NCBI GenBank assembly: GCA_029260375.1 | Contig: JAJDDI010000052.1 | Span: 62,001-126,000 of the forward strand | DNA length: 64,000 nt | Direction of reading: 5' to 3' | Origin: Phycisphaerales bacterium | GTDB taxonomy: Bacteria; Planctomycetota; Phycisphaerae; Phycisphaerales; UBA1924 | In this document: piece by piece, positions 56,227 through 64,000 of the stretch | How positions within the stretch are numbered: the first letter of the stretch is position 1 | How the letters are laid out: the number at the start of each line of letters is the position of its first letter | Position numbers and translations under genes: made by a program | The notes under the pieces: generated by a model | Database searches by the model: none | Told to the model about the DNA's origin: nothing | Seen by the model: the letters and a program-made list of their open reading frames with translations, nothing else

Positions 56227-57699
56227 TTACGGGCACCCAGCCCCGAACGCGCTCAGGTACGCGATGACATCGCTGAAGTCGAGCGCCCCGAACGGGGCGG
56301 CCAGATCCGCGGCCGCGCCCGACTCACCGAACGCGACGAGGAACGCGACGACATCCGAGAAATCCAGCGTGCCGAACGGCTCGGCCAGGTCCGCGTCGCC
56401 GCAGCCCGTCGCCAGAGCCTCGAGCTCGAACCAGTTGTAGTTGAACCCGTCGCCCGCGGCGCCGGCGTTGATCGACCGGATGATCTGCGGGCCGGGCGCC
56501 AGTTCGACCTGCGTCTCGATGGTGGTCCAGTTCTGCCAGCCCCCGGTGGCGCCAAAGCTGAGCACGCCGCTGATGTCGGCGCCGTCGGACTCGAAGCGGA
56601 GGGCGCCGCCGGTGGTTGGTGAGGCGACGCGCGCGCGCAGGGTGTAGGTCCCCGGGCTGGCGACATCGACGCTGTACTCGAGCCATTCGCCCTCGCACAA
56701 CCAGCCGATGTTAAACCCGCCCTCGGTCGAAGCCTCGATATCGACGTCCGAGTCGGGGCGGTAGGCGCCGCCGTTGTTGCCCGCGTCACAGTCGTTGAAC
56801 GCCTCGCCCGGGTAGCCCTCGTCGAAGTCCTCGGCCTCGACGCGTCCGGGGACGGCGTGCGCGGCTCCGGCGTACGCCGTCTGCCGCTCGCGGTAGACAC
56901 GGACCCAGTCCACGACCATCTGCTGCGGGAAGGACGCGGTCCCGTCCGGATCGCCCGGGAACTGCCCGCCGACCGCGACGTTGAGCAGGATGTGGAACGG
57001 AGAATCGAACGGGGCGCGGGGGTTGCCCGTGGCTTCGGAGCTGAACCAGGCGCCGCTGGTGACGGTCCGGTAGACCTGCCCGTCCACGGACCAGCTGAAG
57101 GAATCCGGGTTCCAATCGACGCTGTAGATGTGGAAGTCCTGCGAGAAATCCGTGCCGTCCTGGAGCGTGCCGCCAGCGCTGGTGTTGTTGGGCCAGGGCG
57201 ATCCGAAGTGGAGCGTGCCGTGGATGCGGTTCATCTGGTTGACCGACTCCATGATGTCAATCTCGCCGCTGGAGGCCCATCCGCCGTAGGGCGAGTTGGT
57301 GGGCAGCATCCAGAACGCGGGCCAGAGGCCCTGCCCCTTGGGGAGCTTCATGCGGGCCTCGATGCGCCCGTAACGGACATCGAAGCTGCCCAGCGTCCGG
57401 ATCCGCGCGGAGCTGTATGGGGCGCCGCCGAACGGGATCTGCTGCGCGACGATGTGGAGCTGGCCACTGTTGGTAAACGAGTTGAATATCTGGTCGGTGT
57501 AGTACTGCTGCTCGTTGTTGCCCCATCCGGCGGGGAGGCCGTACGCCTCGCCCCTGCCGATCTGGTGCTCCCAGATGTTTGTGTTCAGCGGGGCATCGAA
57601 CTCGTCAGCCCAGACCAGCTCGAGCTGAGCGTGGGCTGCGGGCGCGATCGTCAATGACGTGAACGCGATCAGGCTGCGGAATCGGGCGGCGTGAGTCAT
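56227..57699 (-). CDS. secreted GH16 beta-glucanase with carbohydrate-binding and dockerin-like modules
   Basis: 490 residues. Signal peptide 1-24 (AHA-Q). GH16 domain to about 275 with catalytic GEIDIMES (Glu146, Asp148, Glu151), upstream WPAFWMLP and downstream FHILLNVAVGG; typical of laminarinase/endo-beta-1,3-glucanase. A CBM6/CBM35-like domain (about 285-420: VEAEDFDEGYPGEAFND, GEWLEYSVDV, GPQIIRSIN) follows, then two dockerin-like repeats (LDFSDVVAFLVAF, LDFSDVIAYLSAF) and AGCP. Hydrolyses beta-1,3(4)-glucan outside the cell; substrate inferred from family. Followed by a second glycosidase gene. Confidence 0.9.
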   Translation of the reverse strand: MTHAARFRSLIAFTSLTIAPAAHAQLELVWADEFDAPLNTNIWEHQIGRGEAYGLPAGWGNNEQQYYTDQIFNSFTNSGQLHIVAQQIPFGGAPYSSARIRTLGSFDVRYGRIEARMKLPKGQGLWPAFWMLPTNSPYGGWASSGEIDIMESVNQMNRIHGTLHFGSPWPNNTSAGGTLQDGTDFSQDFHIYSVDWNPDSFSWSVDGQVYRTVTSGAWFSSEATGNPRAPFDSPFHILLNVAVGGQFPGDPDGTASFPQQMVVDWVRVYRERQTAYAGAAHAVPGRVEAEDFDEGYPGEAFNDCDAGNNGGAYRPDSDVDIEASTEGGFNIGWLCEGEWLEYSVDVASPGTYTLRARVASPTTGGALRFESDGADISGVLSFGATGGWQNWTTIETQVELAPGPQIIRSINAGAAGDGFNYNWFELEALATGCGDADLAEPFGTLDFSDVVAFLVAFGESGAAADLAAPFGALDFSDVIAYLSAFGAGCP

Positions 57700-57729
57700 G
57701 GTCCGGGTCCTTGGTCTGGCCTGTGCTGC

Positions 57730-59019
57730 TCAGTCGTTCTTGAGCACTCGGAAGGGAAGGTTGGCGGTCCCGACGCCCCCGGCGTCGTCGTACGCGAAGA
57801 CAAAGACGCGGTACGCGCCGGGCTCTCTGGGCGCCTCGATCACGGCGCTGTTCTCGCTCGCGGAGATCAGGCGGTCAGGGATCGCCTGGGGTGCTCGTTC
57901 GGAATCGCCGCCGGAGCGGCGGTCTGTTGTCTCGGGGATGACGCGCCACTCGATCCGCACGGGGTCGCCGTCGGGTTCGGTGATGTCCGCCTCGAGCGTG
58001 ATCTGCGCTCCCGGACGGACACGATCGGGCTTGACGGTGGATCGGATGGCGCCCACGAGCGGCGCAGAGTTCGCAGGCGCAACACCGGTCCACATCCGGT
58101 GCATGACGTCCACGGTGGGCAGCGCCTGACCCGTGTCGAGGAACATGCCAAACCAGGTCGCCGTCGTTTCCTGCTTCTGTCCCCAGAGGAACACGTAGGA
58201 CCCGAGGCATCGACCCGGGATCTCCGCGGCGACGCCCTCGGCGTAGTGCCGCTCGTACATCTCGGCCTTCTCGAGGCTTGTCGGCTCGACCGGCGCTCCC
58301 CATGATGTCACCGGGCCTTCCCAGTGCCCGCGCGGGCCGAACTCGGTGATCAGGTACGGGTGGTTGACACCCTGCGCGGTCAGACGCTGCGGGATTGTCG
58401 TCACGCCCGCGTACGAGTTGATGCCCAGCAGATCAATGCTCGGGCATGCCTCAAGCATGCGAGCCGCCTTGTTCGAGCCGATCTCCGCGATCACGCCCAT
58501 CGTCGGGTGGTTGGGGTCGAGCTCTTTGATCAGGCTCGCCGCGTCCTCCACGGCTCGGAAGGCCTTGTCCATGTCCCCGCCGATCTCGACCTCGTTGCCC
58601 ACGCCCCAGATCAGCACCGCCGGGTGGTCGCGGTAGGCCTTGACGATGCGCTCGACCTTGGCCAACTGGGCGCTCTTCACTGCGGGGTCGTCGTAGTCGT
58701 GCCCGTGGCGCTCGTGCTCCAGCCAGATGCCGACGGTCACGCTCAGACGCAGCGAGTGGGCCTTGTCGAGCAGGTCGTCGATGCCCTCGCCGTCCCACGT
58801 GCGGATCGAGTTTCCCCCGGCCTCGACCAGGCGCTCCAGGTTGTCGTGCCCCCCGGCGCCCTTGACGATGTACGCCTGCCCACCGCGGAGCAGCGTCCAC
58901 CCCTGCTCGGTCCGAGCGACCTCGACACGCACCGAATCGGCGTCGCTGGCTTTGCTCATGAGGCACGCCGGCATCGCGAACGCGGCGACCAGAAGTGCGG
59001 CAATGACGGCAATATCCAT
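57730..59019 (-). CDS. TIM-barrel glycoside hydrolase (GH2/GH5-like), probable lipoprotein
   Basis: 429 residues from ATG 59019 with GGAGG eight bases upstream. Lipobox-like FAMPAC (Cys19). Clan-A barrel landmarks: AGGNSIRTWD, WLEHERHGHD, HPAVLIWGVGNEVE (acid/base Glu) and LITEFGPRGHW (nucleophile-like Glu). A C-terminal immunoglobulin-like domain (about 325-425, ITEPDGDPVRIEW...) follows. Probably acts on oligosaccharides released by the GH16 enzyme. Family assignment between GH2 and GH5 is unsure. Confidence 0.78.
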   Translation of the reverse strand: MDIAVIAALLVAAFAMPACLMSKASDADSVRVEVARTEQGWTLLRGGQAYIVKGAGGHDNLERLVEAGGNSIRTWDGEGIDDLLDKAHSLRLSVTVGIWLEHERHGHDYDDPAVKSAQLAKVERIVKAYRDHPAVLIWGVGNEVEIGGDMDKAFRAVEDAASLIKELDPNHPTMGVIAEIGSNKAARMLEACPSIDLLGINSYAGVTTIPQRLTAQGVNHPYLITEFGPRGHWEGPVTSWGAPVEPTSLEKAEMYERHYAEGVAAEIPGRCLGSYVFLWGQKQETTATWFGMFLDTGQALPTVDVMHRMWTGVAPANSAPLVGAIRSTVKPDRVRPGAQITLEADITEPDGDPVRIEWRVIPETTDRRSGGDSERAPQAIPDRLISASENSAVIEAPREPGAYRVFVFAYDDAGGVGTANLPFRVLKND

Positions 59020-59289
59020 GGACGGCGCCTCCAACCTGGCCTCTTGGCCTCGGTGAAGGGAGCATCGTAACAGTTGCAGGCCAGAGCTTGTACCGCCCAG
59101 ACAGCAAAATGGCGGATAACTTGTTTGTACTCTGTTCCAAAGATCGCGTTTCAGTCCAAAAACGGGGGCTTTCTCGTGGTCCTGAACTCGGCATATCAGG
59201 GTTGCGTGAACCGACCCAGGTCGTCATACTGCCGGAACTGTTCCGGCTTGACCCCTTGGCAAGCTTCAGCATGGAACCAGGAGCCCGGC
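59020..59289. promoter_or_regulatory. divergent control region with perfect palindrome
   Basis: 270 bp between divergent glycosidase and prepilin-like genes. It holds GCCGGAA-ctg-TTCCGGC at 59231-59247, a perfect 7-base inverted repeat with 3-base spacer, about 45 bp upstream of the prepilin-like start. With a LacI-type gene next in line this is a candidate operator, though LacI sites usually have a central CpG and even symmetry. Confidence 0.4.
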
Positions 59290-60261
59290 ATGAAGACCCG
59301 CACCGCGTTCACACTCATCGAACTGCTCGTTGTGATCGCCATCATCGCGCTGCTCATCGGCATCCTCCTGCCCGCGCTGGGATCCGCGCGTCAGACCGGG
59401 CGCGACGTCGTCTGCAAGTCCCGCATCCGCCAGGTCACACTCGCCGCCATCACCTACTCCACTGATTTCGGGGACGCGTTCCCGACCAATATCGGCGGGC
59501 CGTACGTCATCGATCCGCAGAACGGCAAGCGGAATATGGTCTGGCACGATGTGAACCGCATCGGCCAGTACCTCCCCCAGCAGGACTACAGCAACCTCGC
59601 GCTCGACAACCTCGACAATCAGACCGTCGGCGGGGGCGTGATCATCTGCCCGAACCACCCGCAGGCGGGGCGTTCATACTCAATGAACTACTGGGCCTCG
59701 GCGGTGGGCGAGTACGAGCCGAACTTCTCGACCGGGACGCTGAAGCTCTACAAGCCCGGGGAGTACTCCGGCAATCCGAACACCTACCGCAACGGACGTT
59801 CGTTTGATAACGCGGTCGATGAGTCGTCGAAGATGATGCTCTTCGGCGAGTCCTGGGGCGTGTGGCGGAGCCAGATCGAGTCCGAGGCGGGCCAGATCAA
59901 CTGGTTCACGAGCGCCGCGATCGGGGGCGTCGAGCTGCCCGGCCGACGCTTCGGCGCTGGCGACGGTCTTCCTGACTTTGTCTGGAACATCGGCAACTGG
60001 CTCAACGGGACGCCTCCCGACGAGTTCGAGGCCAGTGGGCGCCCGACCTCATATGTGCCCTACTACCGCCACCCCAAGGCCCGCAAAGACACGTTCGATA
60101 CGACCGAGGGGCGTGCAAACTTCGGCTTCGCCGACGGACACGTCGAGGGGTTCGGACCGGAAGAGTTGTACAACCCGCAGACCGAGCGGAGCACCTACGA
60201 GGTGCTCTGGTCCCCCATGGATCGGCGCCAGGAGCGTGACCTGGAGCCCGATGGCGGCTGA
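59290..60261 (+). CDS. prepilin-type N-terminal methylation/DUF1559-like protein
   Basis: 323 residues from ATG 59290 (AGGAG eight bases upstream). Type IV-like leader RTAFTLIELLVVIAIIALLIGILLPALGSAR; then a soluble domain ending with GRANFGFADGHVEGF, the planctomycete hallmark H-x9-DG. These pseudopilin-like proteins are abundant in Planctomycetota, often next to sugar-uptake genes. Exact role unknown; here it is the first gene of a sugar-use cluster. Confidence 0.85.
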   Translation: MKTRTAFTLIELLVVIAIIALLIGILLPALGSARQTGRDVVCKSRIRQVTLAAITYSTDFGDAFPTNIGGPYVIDPQNGKRNMVWHDVNRIGQYLPQQDYSNLALDNLDNQTVGGGVIICPNHPQAGRSYSMNYWASAVGEYEPNFSTGTLKLYKPGEYSGNPNTYRNGRSFDNAVDESSKMMLFGESWGVWRSQIESEAGQINWFTSAAIGGVELPGRRFGAGDGLPDFVWNIGNWLNGTPPDEFEASGRPTSYVPYYRHPKARKDTFDTTEGRANFGFADGHVEGFGPEELYNPQTERSTYEVLWSPMDRRQERDLEPDGG

Positions 60262-60288
60262 TCCGCCCCGCGAAGGAGATTCGACGCG

Positions 60289-61338
60289 ATGTCCTCAGTC
60301 AGGAAGATCGCCAACTCGGTCGGGGTGTCTGTCGCGACGGTGTCGCGCGCGCTCAACAACCACCCCGACGTCAGCGCCGAGACACGCCAGCGTGTGCTCG
60401 AGGCGGCGCGATCGACCGGCTACAACCCCTCTGTCGGCAAACGCCCGACCAATGTCATCGGGCTGGTCTACCCCACGGGCCCGGTCCAGGCAGGGTACGG
60501 CGACTTCGATTCGCTCATGCTCTCTGGCGTCGTCCGCGGCGCCAACGAGCAGCGGTTCGACGTCACGATCATCAACCTCGATCGAGACAAGGACGAGTTC
60601 GAGAGCTATACGCAGTTCTTCCACCGCAAGGGCGTGCGCGGGGTCGTGATCCGTGCGTTGGAGGCGACGTCGGTCCTGGCGAGCGAGATCGCCGCGGAGG
60701 GGTTCCCGTCGATCATGATCGCGGACCGCTCCGAGGATCCGAGGGTGAACTTCGTGGACAGCGAGTCGAAATCGACGAGCCGCAAGGCCGTGGAGCACCT
60801 GATCGATATCGGGCACAAGCGCATCGCGCTGGCGATCCACAACGTGCAGGACTCGGACCACCAGGACCGCGAGGACGGCTACTGCCAGGCGCTCGCGGAA
60901 GCCGGGCTCGAGCGGGACGAGGATCTGACGGTCCGCGCGCCCGCGGGCCCCGAGGGCGGCGCGATGATGCTCGACCACCTGCTCCAGCACGAGGACCCCC
61001 CCACCGCGATCTTCTTTACGAACCCGCTCTCGACCGTCGGCGCCCTGCACCGCTGCCTCCAGCTCGGAGTCCGCGTTCCCAAGGACCTGTCGGTCATCGG
61101 GTTTGATGATGGCGACGTGCGCCTCCGCACCTTCCCGAACTTCACGGCCGTATGTCAGGACGCCCAGGGCCTCGGGCTCGAGGCGGCCCGCTGGCTCACG
61201 CGTTCGCTCACCGGCAACGCGCACCACAGCTGCCGAGAGCTTCACCGAACCACGCTCAACGTCCACGGGAGCACAAGCCTCTGCCCGATCACCGGGGTCA
61301 GGCTGATGGCCGGAAATCAGATTGTGAGGCAGGTGTAG
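60289..61338 (+). CDS. LacI-family transcriptional regulator
   Basis: 349 residues. HTH VRKIANSVGVSVATVSRALNN (3-23) and hinge region SAETRQRVLEAARSTGYNPS; then the periplasmic-binding-like effector domain with GVRGVVIRALE, DIGHKRIALAIHN, PTAIFFTN, LSVIGFDDGDVRL. ATG 60289 has AAGGAG upstream. Likely senses a sugar released by the two glycosidases and controls the flanking genes. Confidence 0.9.
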   Translation: MSSVRKIANSVGVSVATVSRALNNHPDVSAETRQRVLEAARSTGYNPSVGKRPTNVIGLVYPTGPVQAGYGDFDSLMLSGVVRGANEQRFDVTIINLDRDKDEFESYTQFFHRKGVRGVVIRALEATSVLASEIAAEGFPSIMIADRSEDPRVNFVDSESKSTSRKAVEHLIDIGHKRIALAIHNVQDSDHQDREDGYCQALAEAGLERDEDLTVRAPAGPEGGAMMLDHLLQHEDPPTAIFFTNPLSTVGALHRCLQLGVRVPKDLSVIGFDDGDVRLRTFPNFTAVCQDAQGLGLEAARWLTRSLTGNAHHSCRELHRTTLNVHGSTSLCPITGVRLMAGNQIVRQV

Positions 61339-61468
61339 TCACCCGCCAACGCGTCCGGCATGGAGAGGCCGGGCCTGTGTCAAGAATGCCGGGTTGCCTG
61401 GATGGCGAGCCGGAACAACGAAGAGAGCACCGCCCAGTCGGGGCGTGCAAAGAGAGAGAGGGATCATC

Positions 61469-62110
61469 ATGCGTCGTACCAGCATTGCAGTCGCGTCGGG
61501 CATCGCGCTCATGTGCGCCACGGGGGCCAACGCCCAGAACCTGCTCATGAACTCCGGCTTCGAGGTCCAGGTGAACTTTGACGGCAACGATGTCGGCAAC
61601 TGGAACAGCTTCTTCGGGGGCGCCGATTTCCAGATGTCTGAGCAGGTCGATCCCGTCGGCCCCACGATCGACGGAGACTTTGTCCTCCAGATCGGCACCT
61701 TCAACACGCCCAACACGTTCGTGGGCGTGACCCAGCGCGTCGGCGTCGCGGAGGGCATGGAGTACGAGTTCTCCATGTTCGCCCGCGAGATCGTCCAGAA
61801 CGGCATCTTCGCCGAGTTCCGGATCGAGTGGGTTGACGCTGGCGGCGCCATCATCGGCGACCAGTTCGGCCTGAACACCGCGATCCACGACTCGCTGACC
61901 GCCGACTTCCAGGAGTTCAGCATCACCGCCGAGGCGCCCACGGGAGCCGTGACGGCTGTCGCCGTTATCGCCGTCCAGACCTTTGGCTCGGCTGCCCCGT
62001 ACGAGGGGTTCATCCAGATCGACGGCACGTCGTTCTCCAAGGTCCCCGCGCCGGGTACGCTGGCGCTGCTGGGACTGGGCGCCATGGGCGCCGCCCGCCG
62101 CCGGCGCTAA
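61469..62110 (+). CDS. PEP-CTERM-type secreted protein
   Basis: 213 residues from ATG 61469 (AGAGAGGG upstream). Signal peptide MRRTSIAVASGIALMCATGANAQ, a beta-sandwich-like domain beginning NLLMNSGFE (common in carbohydrate-associated secreted proteins), and a C-terminal sorting signal VPAPGTLALLGLGAMGAARRRR. Expected to be processed by an exosortase-like enzyme and displayed or released at the surface. Followed by a terminator. Confidence 0.85.
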   Translation: MRRTSIAVASGIALMCATGANAQNLLMNSGFEVQVNFDGNDVGNWNSFFGGADFQMSEQVDPVGPTIDGDFVLQIGTFNTPNTFVGVTQRVGVAEGMEYEFSMFAREIVQNGIFAEFRIEWVDAGGAIIGDQFGLNTAIHDSLTADFQEFSITAEAPTGAVTAVAVIAVQTFGSAAPYEGFIQIDGTSFSKVPAPGTLALLGLGAMGAARRRR

Positions 62111-62158
62111 ACCGCGCCCCCCTCCGGCATGTCGGTCACCCGGCGTGCCGTACCCTTT

Positions 62159-62195
62159 GGGCCGGTGTCCGTTCACGCGTGACCCCGGCCCTTTT
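62159..62195 (+). terminator. intrinsic terminator
   Basis: GGGCCGG (62159-62165) pairs with CCGGCCC (62185-62191), inner bases GTC/GAC extend the stem, and TTTT follows. It ends the PEP-CTERM gene before the ABC sugar genes. Confidence 0.75.
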
Positions 62196-62231
62196 CGTCT
62201 CCGCTTCACCCTCGCGAGATACGCTCACGCC

Positions 62232-63617
62232 ATGCGCACCGCCATCGAGTCCATGCTCAGCAGCGTGTCGCTGGGCATCGGTGTGATCCTCACGCTCGCC
62301 ATCGGTTCGAGCCTCGCCCTGCTCGCCTGGCCCGCCCGCAACAGCCCCGGGCTGGAGATGTGGATCTTCTCCCCCGAGCACAAGCTGCTCTATGAGCCCG
62401 CGCTCGAACAGCGCGCGGCGCAGGATGAGCCCAACGTCAACATGCGCGTCATCGGCATCCCCGCGCTCAAGTCCCGCATGATGTCGGGTTTCTTCGCGGG
62501 CCTGCCCACGGCCGACCTGATCGAGATCGAACGCCAGATGGCGGGACAGGCGTTCACGGGGCCGATCGACAGCGTCGGCTTCACCGACCTGACCGATCTG
62601 ATCGAACGCGAAGGACTGCTCGAGCAGATCAACGCCCCGTCGTTCGGTCCCTGGACCTCGCGCGGGCGGATCTTCGGGCTTCCCCACGACGTCCACCCCG
62701 TCCTGCTGGCGTACCGGGCGGACATCGTCGAGGGCGCCGGGATCGACGTCACCCAGATCGAGACCTGGGACGATTTCGCCCGCGTGATGCGCCCGCTCAT
62801 GGCTGACAACGACGGCGATGGCAACCCCGATCGCTACCTGCTCGGGCTCTGGGAGACCGACGCGGACCGCATGGAGACGCTCATGCTCCAGGGCGGCGGG
62901 CGGTTCTTCGACGAGCAGGGGCAGATCGCCATGGACACCGATCTCAACGCGCAACTGCTGGCGAAACTTGTATCGTGGTGCGTCGGCCCCGACCGCATCG
63001 CCGCGGACGTCCCCGACTTCACGGGCGCGGGCAACAAGCTCAAGCTCGAAGGGTACGCCGTCGCGTTCGTGATGCCCGACTGGATGTGCAACATCTGGCG
63101 CCTGCAGCTCCCGCAGCTCGCGGGCAAGGTCAAGGTCATGCCCCTGCCCGCGTGGGAGCCGGGCGGGCGGCGGACGAGCGTGTGGGGCGGCACCATGCTG
63201 GGCGTGCCCAAGACCACGCAGCGGTTCGACGAGAGCTGGGCGCTGGCGCGGGACCTGTACTTCTCCGAGTCGATCGCGCGTGAGCTCTACACCCGCAACG
63301 ACATCGTGACCCCGATCAAACTCTACTGGGACGACCCGATGTTCGACCAGCCCGACGCGTACTTCTCCGGGCAGGCCAAGGGGCGGATGTACGTGCAGCA
63401 GGCGCCGCTGATCCCGGCGCGGACCTCGTCGCCGTACTACAAGCAGGCCATGGACCGCCTGCGCGACGCGGCGGTCGCCGTCGCCGAGTGGTCCCGCTCA
63501 ACGCGGACGTACGAGTACGACGCGATCCAGGCCCGGTGCCGCAACGAGCTGGCCAGGGCGGAGGTCGCGGTCAAACGCCAGATGGACCGGAACGTGTTCC
63601 TGGAGGCGTCGCCATGA
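62232..63617 (+). CDS. ABC sugar-binding protein (family 1), membrane-anchored
   Basis: 461 residues from ATG 62232 (MRTAIESM). N-terminal helix GIGVILTLAIGSSLALLAW, probably an uncleaved anchor or signal. Family-1 binding-protein pattern: FFAGLPTADLIEIE, FGLPHDVHPVLLAYRADI, ETWDDFARVMRPL, GYAVAFVMPDWM, WGGTMLGVPKTT. Overlaps the permease gene by four bases. Captures an oligosaccharide, probably a beta-glucan product, judged by neighbours. Confidence 0.87.
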   Translation: MRTAIESMLSSVSLGIGVILTLAIGSSLALLAWPARNSPGLEMWIFSPEHKLLYEPALEQRAAQDEPNVNMRVIGIPALKSRMMSGFFAGLPTADLIEIERQMAGQAFTGPIDSVGFTDLTDLIEREGLLEQINAPSFGPWTSRGRIFGLPHDVHPVLLAYRADIVEGAGIDVTQIETWDDFARVMRPLMADNDGDGNPDRYLLGLWETDADRMETLMLQGGGRFFDEQGQIAMDTDLNAQLLAKLVSWCVGPDRIAADVPDFTGAGNKLKLEGYAVAFVMPDWMCNIWRLQLPQLAGKVKVMPLPAWEPGGRRTSVWGGTMLGVPKTTQRFDESWALARDLYFSESIARELYTRNDIVTPIKLYWDDPMFDQPDAYFSGQAKGRMYVQQAPLIPARTSSPYYKQAMDRLRDAAVAVAEWSRSTRTYEYDAIQARCRNELARAEVAVKRQMDRNVFLEASP

Positions 63618-64000
63618 GCGCCGGGCGTCCCCAGGGCCGTTCGCTGGCGCCGTACGCGCTGGCCGGCCCGTTTGTCATCGTGTTCATCATCTTCGTGGTC
63701 GTGCCGCTCGCGCGGGCGGGCGTGCTGGCGCTGCAGCAGACCTACGGCCCCCAGGCCGCGGAGTTTGTGCTCTTTGGCAACTTCGCCCAGCTCGCGCGCG
63801 ACCCGCTGTTCTGGCGCGCAATCGCCAACACGCTCGTCTTCACCGCCGCCTCGGTCTTCATCCAGCTCCCGCTCGCCCTCGGGCTGGCGATGCTGCTCAA
63901 CCGCCCCGGGCTTCGCGGGCGCGGGATCTACCGCCTGATCTTCTTCAGCCCGCAGCTCATGGGCATGGTCTTCGTCGCGACGCTGGCGAGCATCGTGTTC
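63614..64000 (+). CDS. ABC sugar permease (MalF-like), C-terminus beyond window
   Basis: 129 residues are visible. First helix ALAGPFVIVFIIFVVVPLARAG, second region WRAIANTLVFTAASVFIQLPLALGLAMLLNRPG, third beginning IYRLIFFSPQLMG: the normal start of a MalF/UgpA-type permease. ATGA overlap with the binding protein shows co-translation. The EAA loop and the rest are outside the window. Confidence 0.87.
   Translation, partial: MSAGRPQGRSLAPYALAGPFVIVFIIFVVVPLARAGVLALQQTYGPQAAEFVLFGNFAQLARDPLFWRAIANTLVFTAASVFIQLPLALGLAMLLNRPGLRGRGIYRLIFFSPQLMGMVFVATLASIVF

Overview
The window looks like chromosomal DNA of a planctomycete, most likely of the Phycisphaerae/Phycisphaerales. The evidence is high G+C, several secreted proteins ending in a two-repeat dockerin-like module closed by a Gly-Cys terminus, a PEP-CTERM-type protein (VPAPG), a DUF1559-like prepilin-type protein next to a LacI regulator, and a large fused kinase/ATPase regulator. 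No rRNA, tRNA, transposase, integrase or CRISPR array was recognised.

Layout. (1) 1-3721, minus: 5' part of a very large Ser/Thr kinase/AAA ATPase/TPR signalling protein cut by the window edge. (2) 4400-11684, minus: a compact run reading RIC (iron-sulfur repair) - hemerythrin - tyrosine phenol-lyase - small Cys-containing ORF - nadA - panE-like - nadB. It is driven by a clear sigma70-like promoter that shares a 97-bp intergenic region with a divergent Rrf2-family regulator. (3) 11782-18180, plus: Rrf2 regulator - hemerythrin - NnrS - polyferredoxin/TPR membrane protein - nitronate monooxygenase-like enzyme. Blocks 2 and 3 together look like a nitric-oxide/nitrosative-stress and Fe-S maintenance regulon. 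(4) 18568-21740, plus: a DevBCA/MacAB-like ABC exporter. (5) 22119-28912, minus: four secreted proteins with the dockerin-like C-terminus. (6) 29185-30429: a conserved-looking protein of unknown function.

(7) 30432-44684, minus: the most interesting region. A 2974-residue secreted RHS/YD-repeat protein with a PD-(D/E)XK-type toxin tip and an overlapping immunity candidate is followed by a row of 5'-truncated RHS tips. Each tip repeats the conserved RHS core and carries a different toxin: GIY-YIG, then an HNH-like nuclease, then a remnant with no toxin. The two intact tips are each followed by their own immunity candidate (Imm26-like, then unknown). This is a polymorphic-toxin cassette reservoir. 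(8) 45131-55387, plus: a tightly overlapping type II secretion operon (gspD-E-F-G-H-I-J-K-C-L-M plus a TPR lipoprotein), divergent from the rhs gene. The RHS protein has a Sec signal peptide, so export through this machine is a testable idea.

(9) 55388-56226: decayed DNA with an HTTM-protein remnant. (10) 56227-64000: a probable beta-glucan (laminarin-type) utilisation locus with a GH16 enzyme, a TIM-barrel glycosidase lipoprotein, a prepilin-like protein, a LacI regulator, a PEP-CTERM protein, and an ABC sugar-binding protein with its permease (cut by the window edge).
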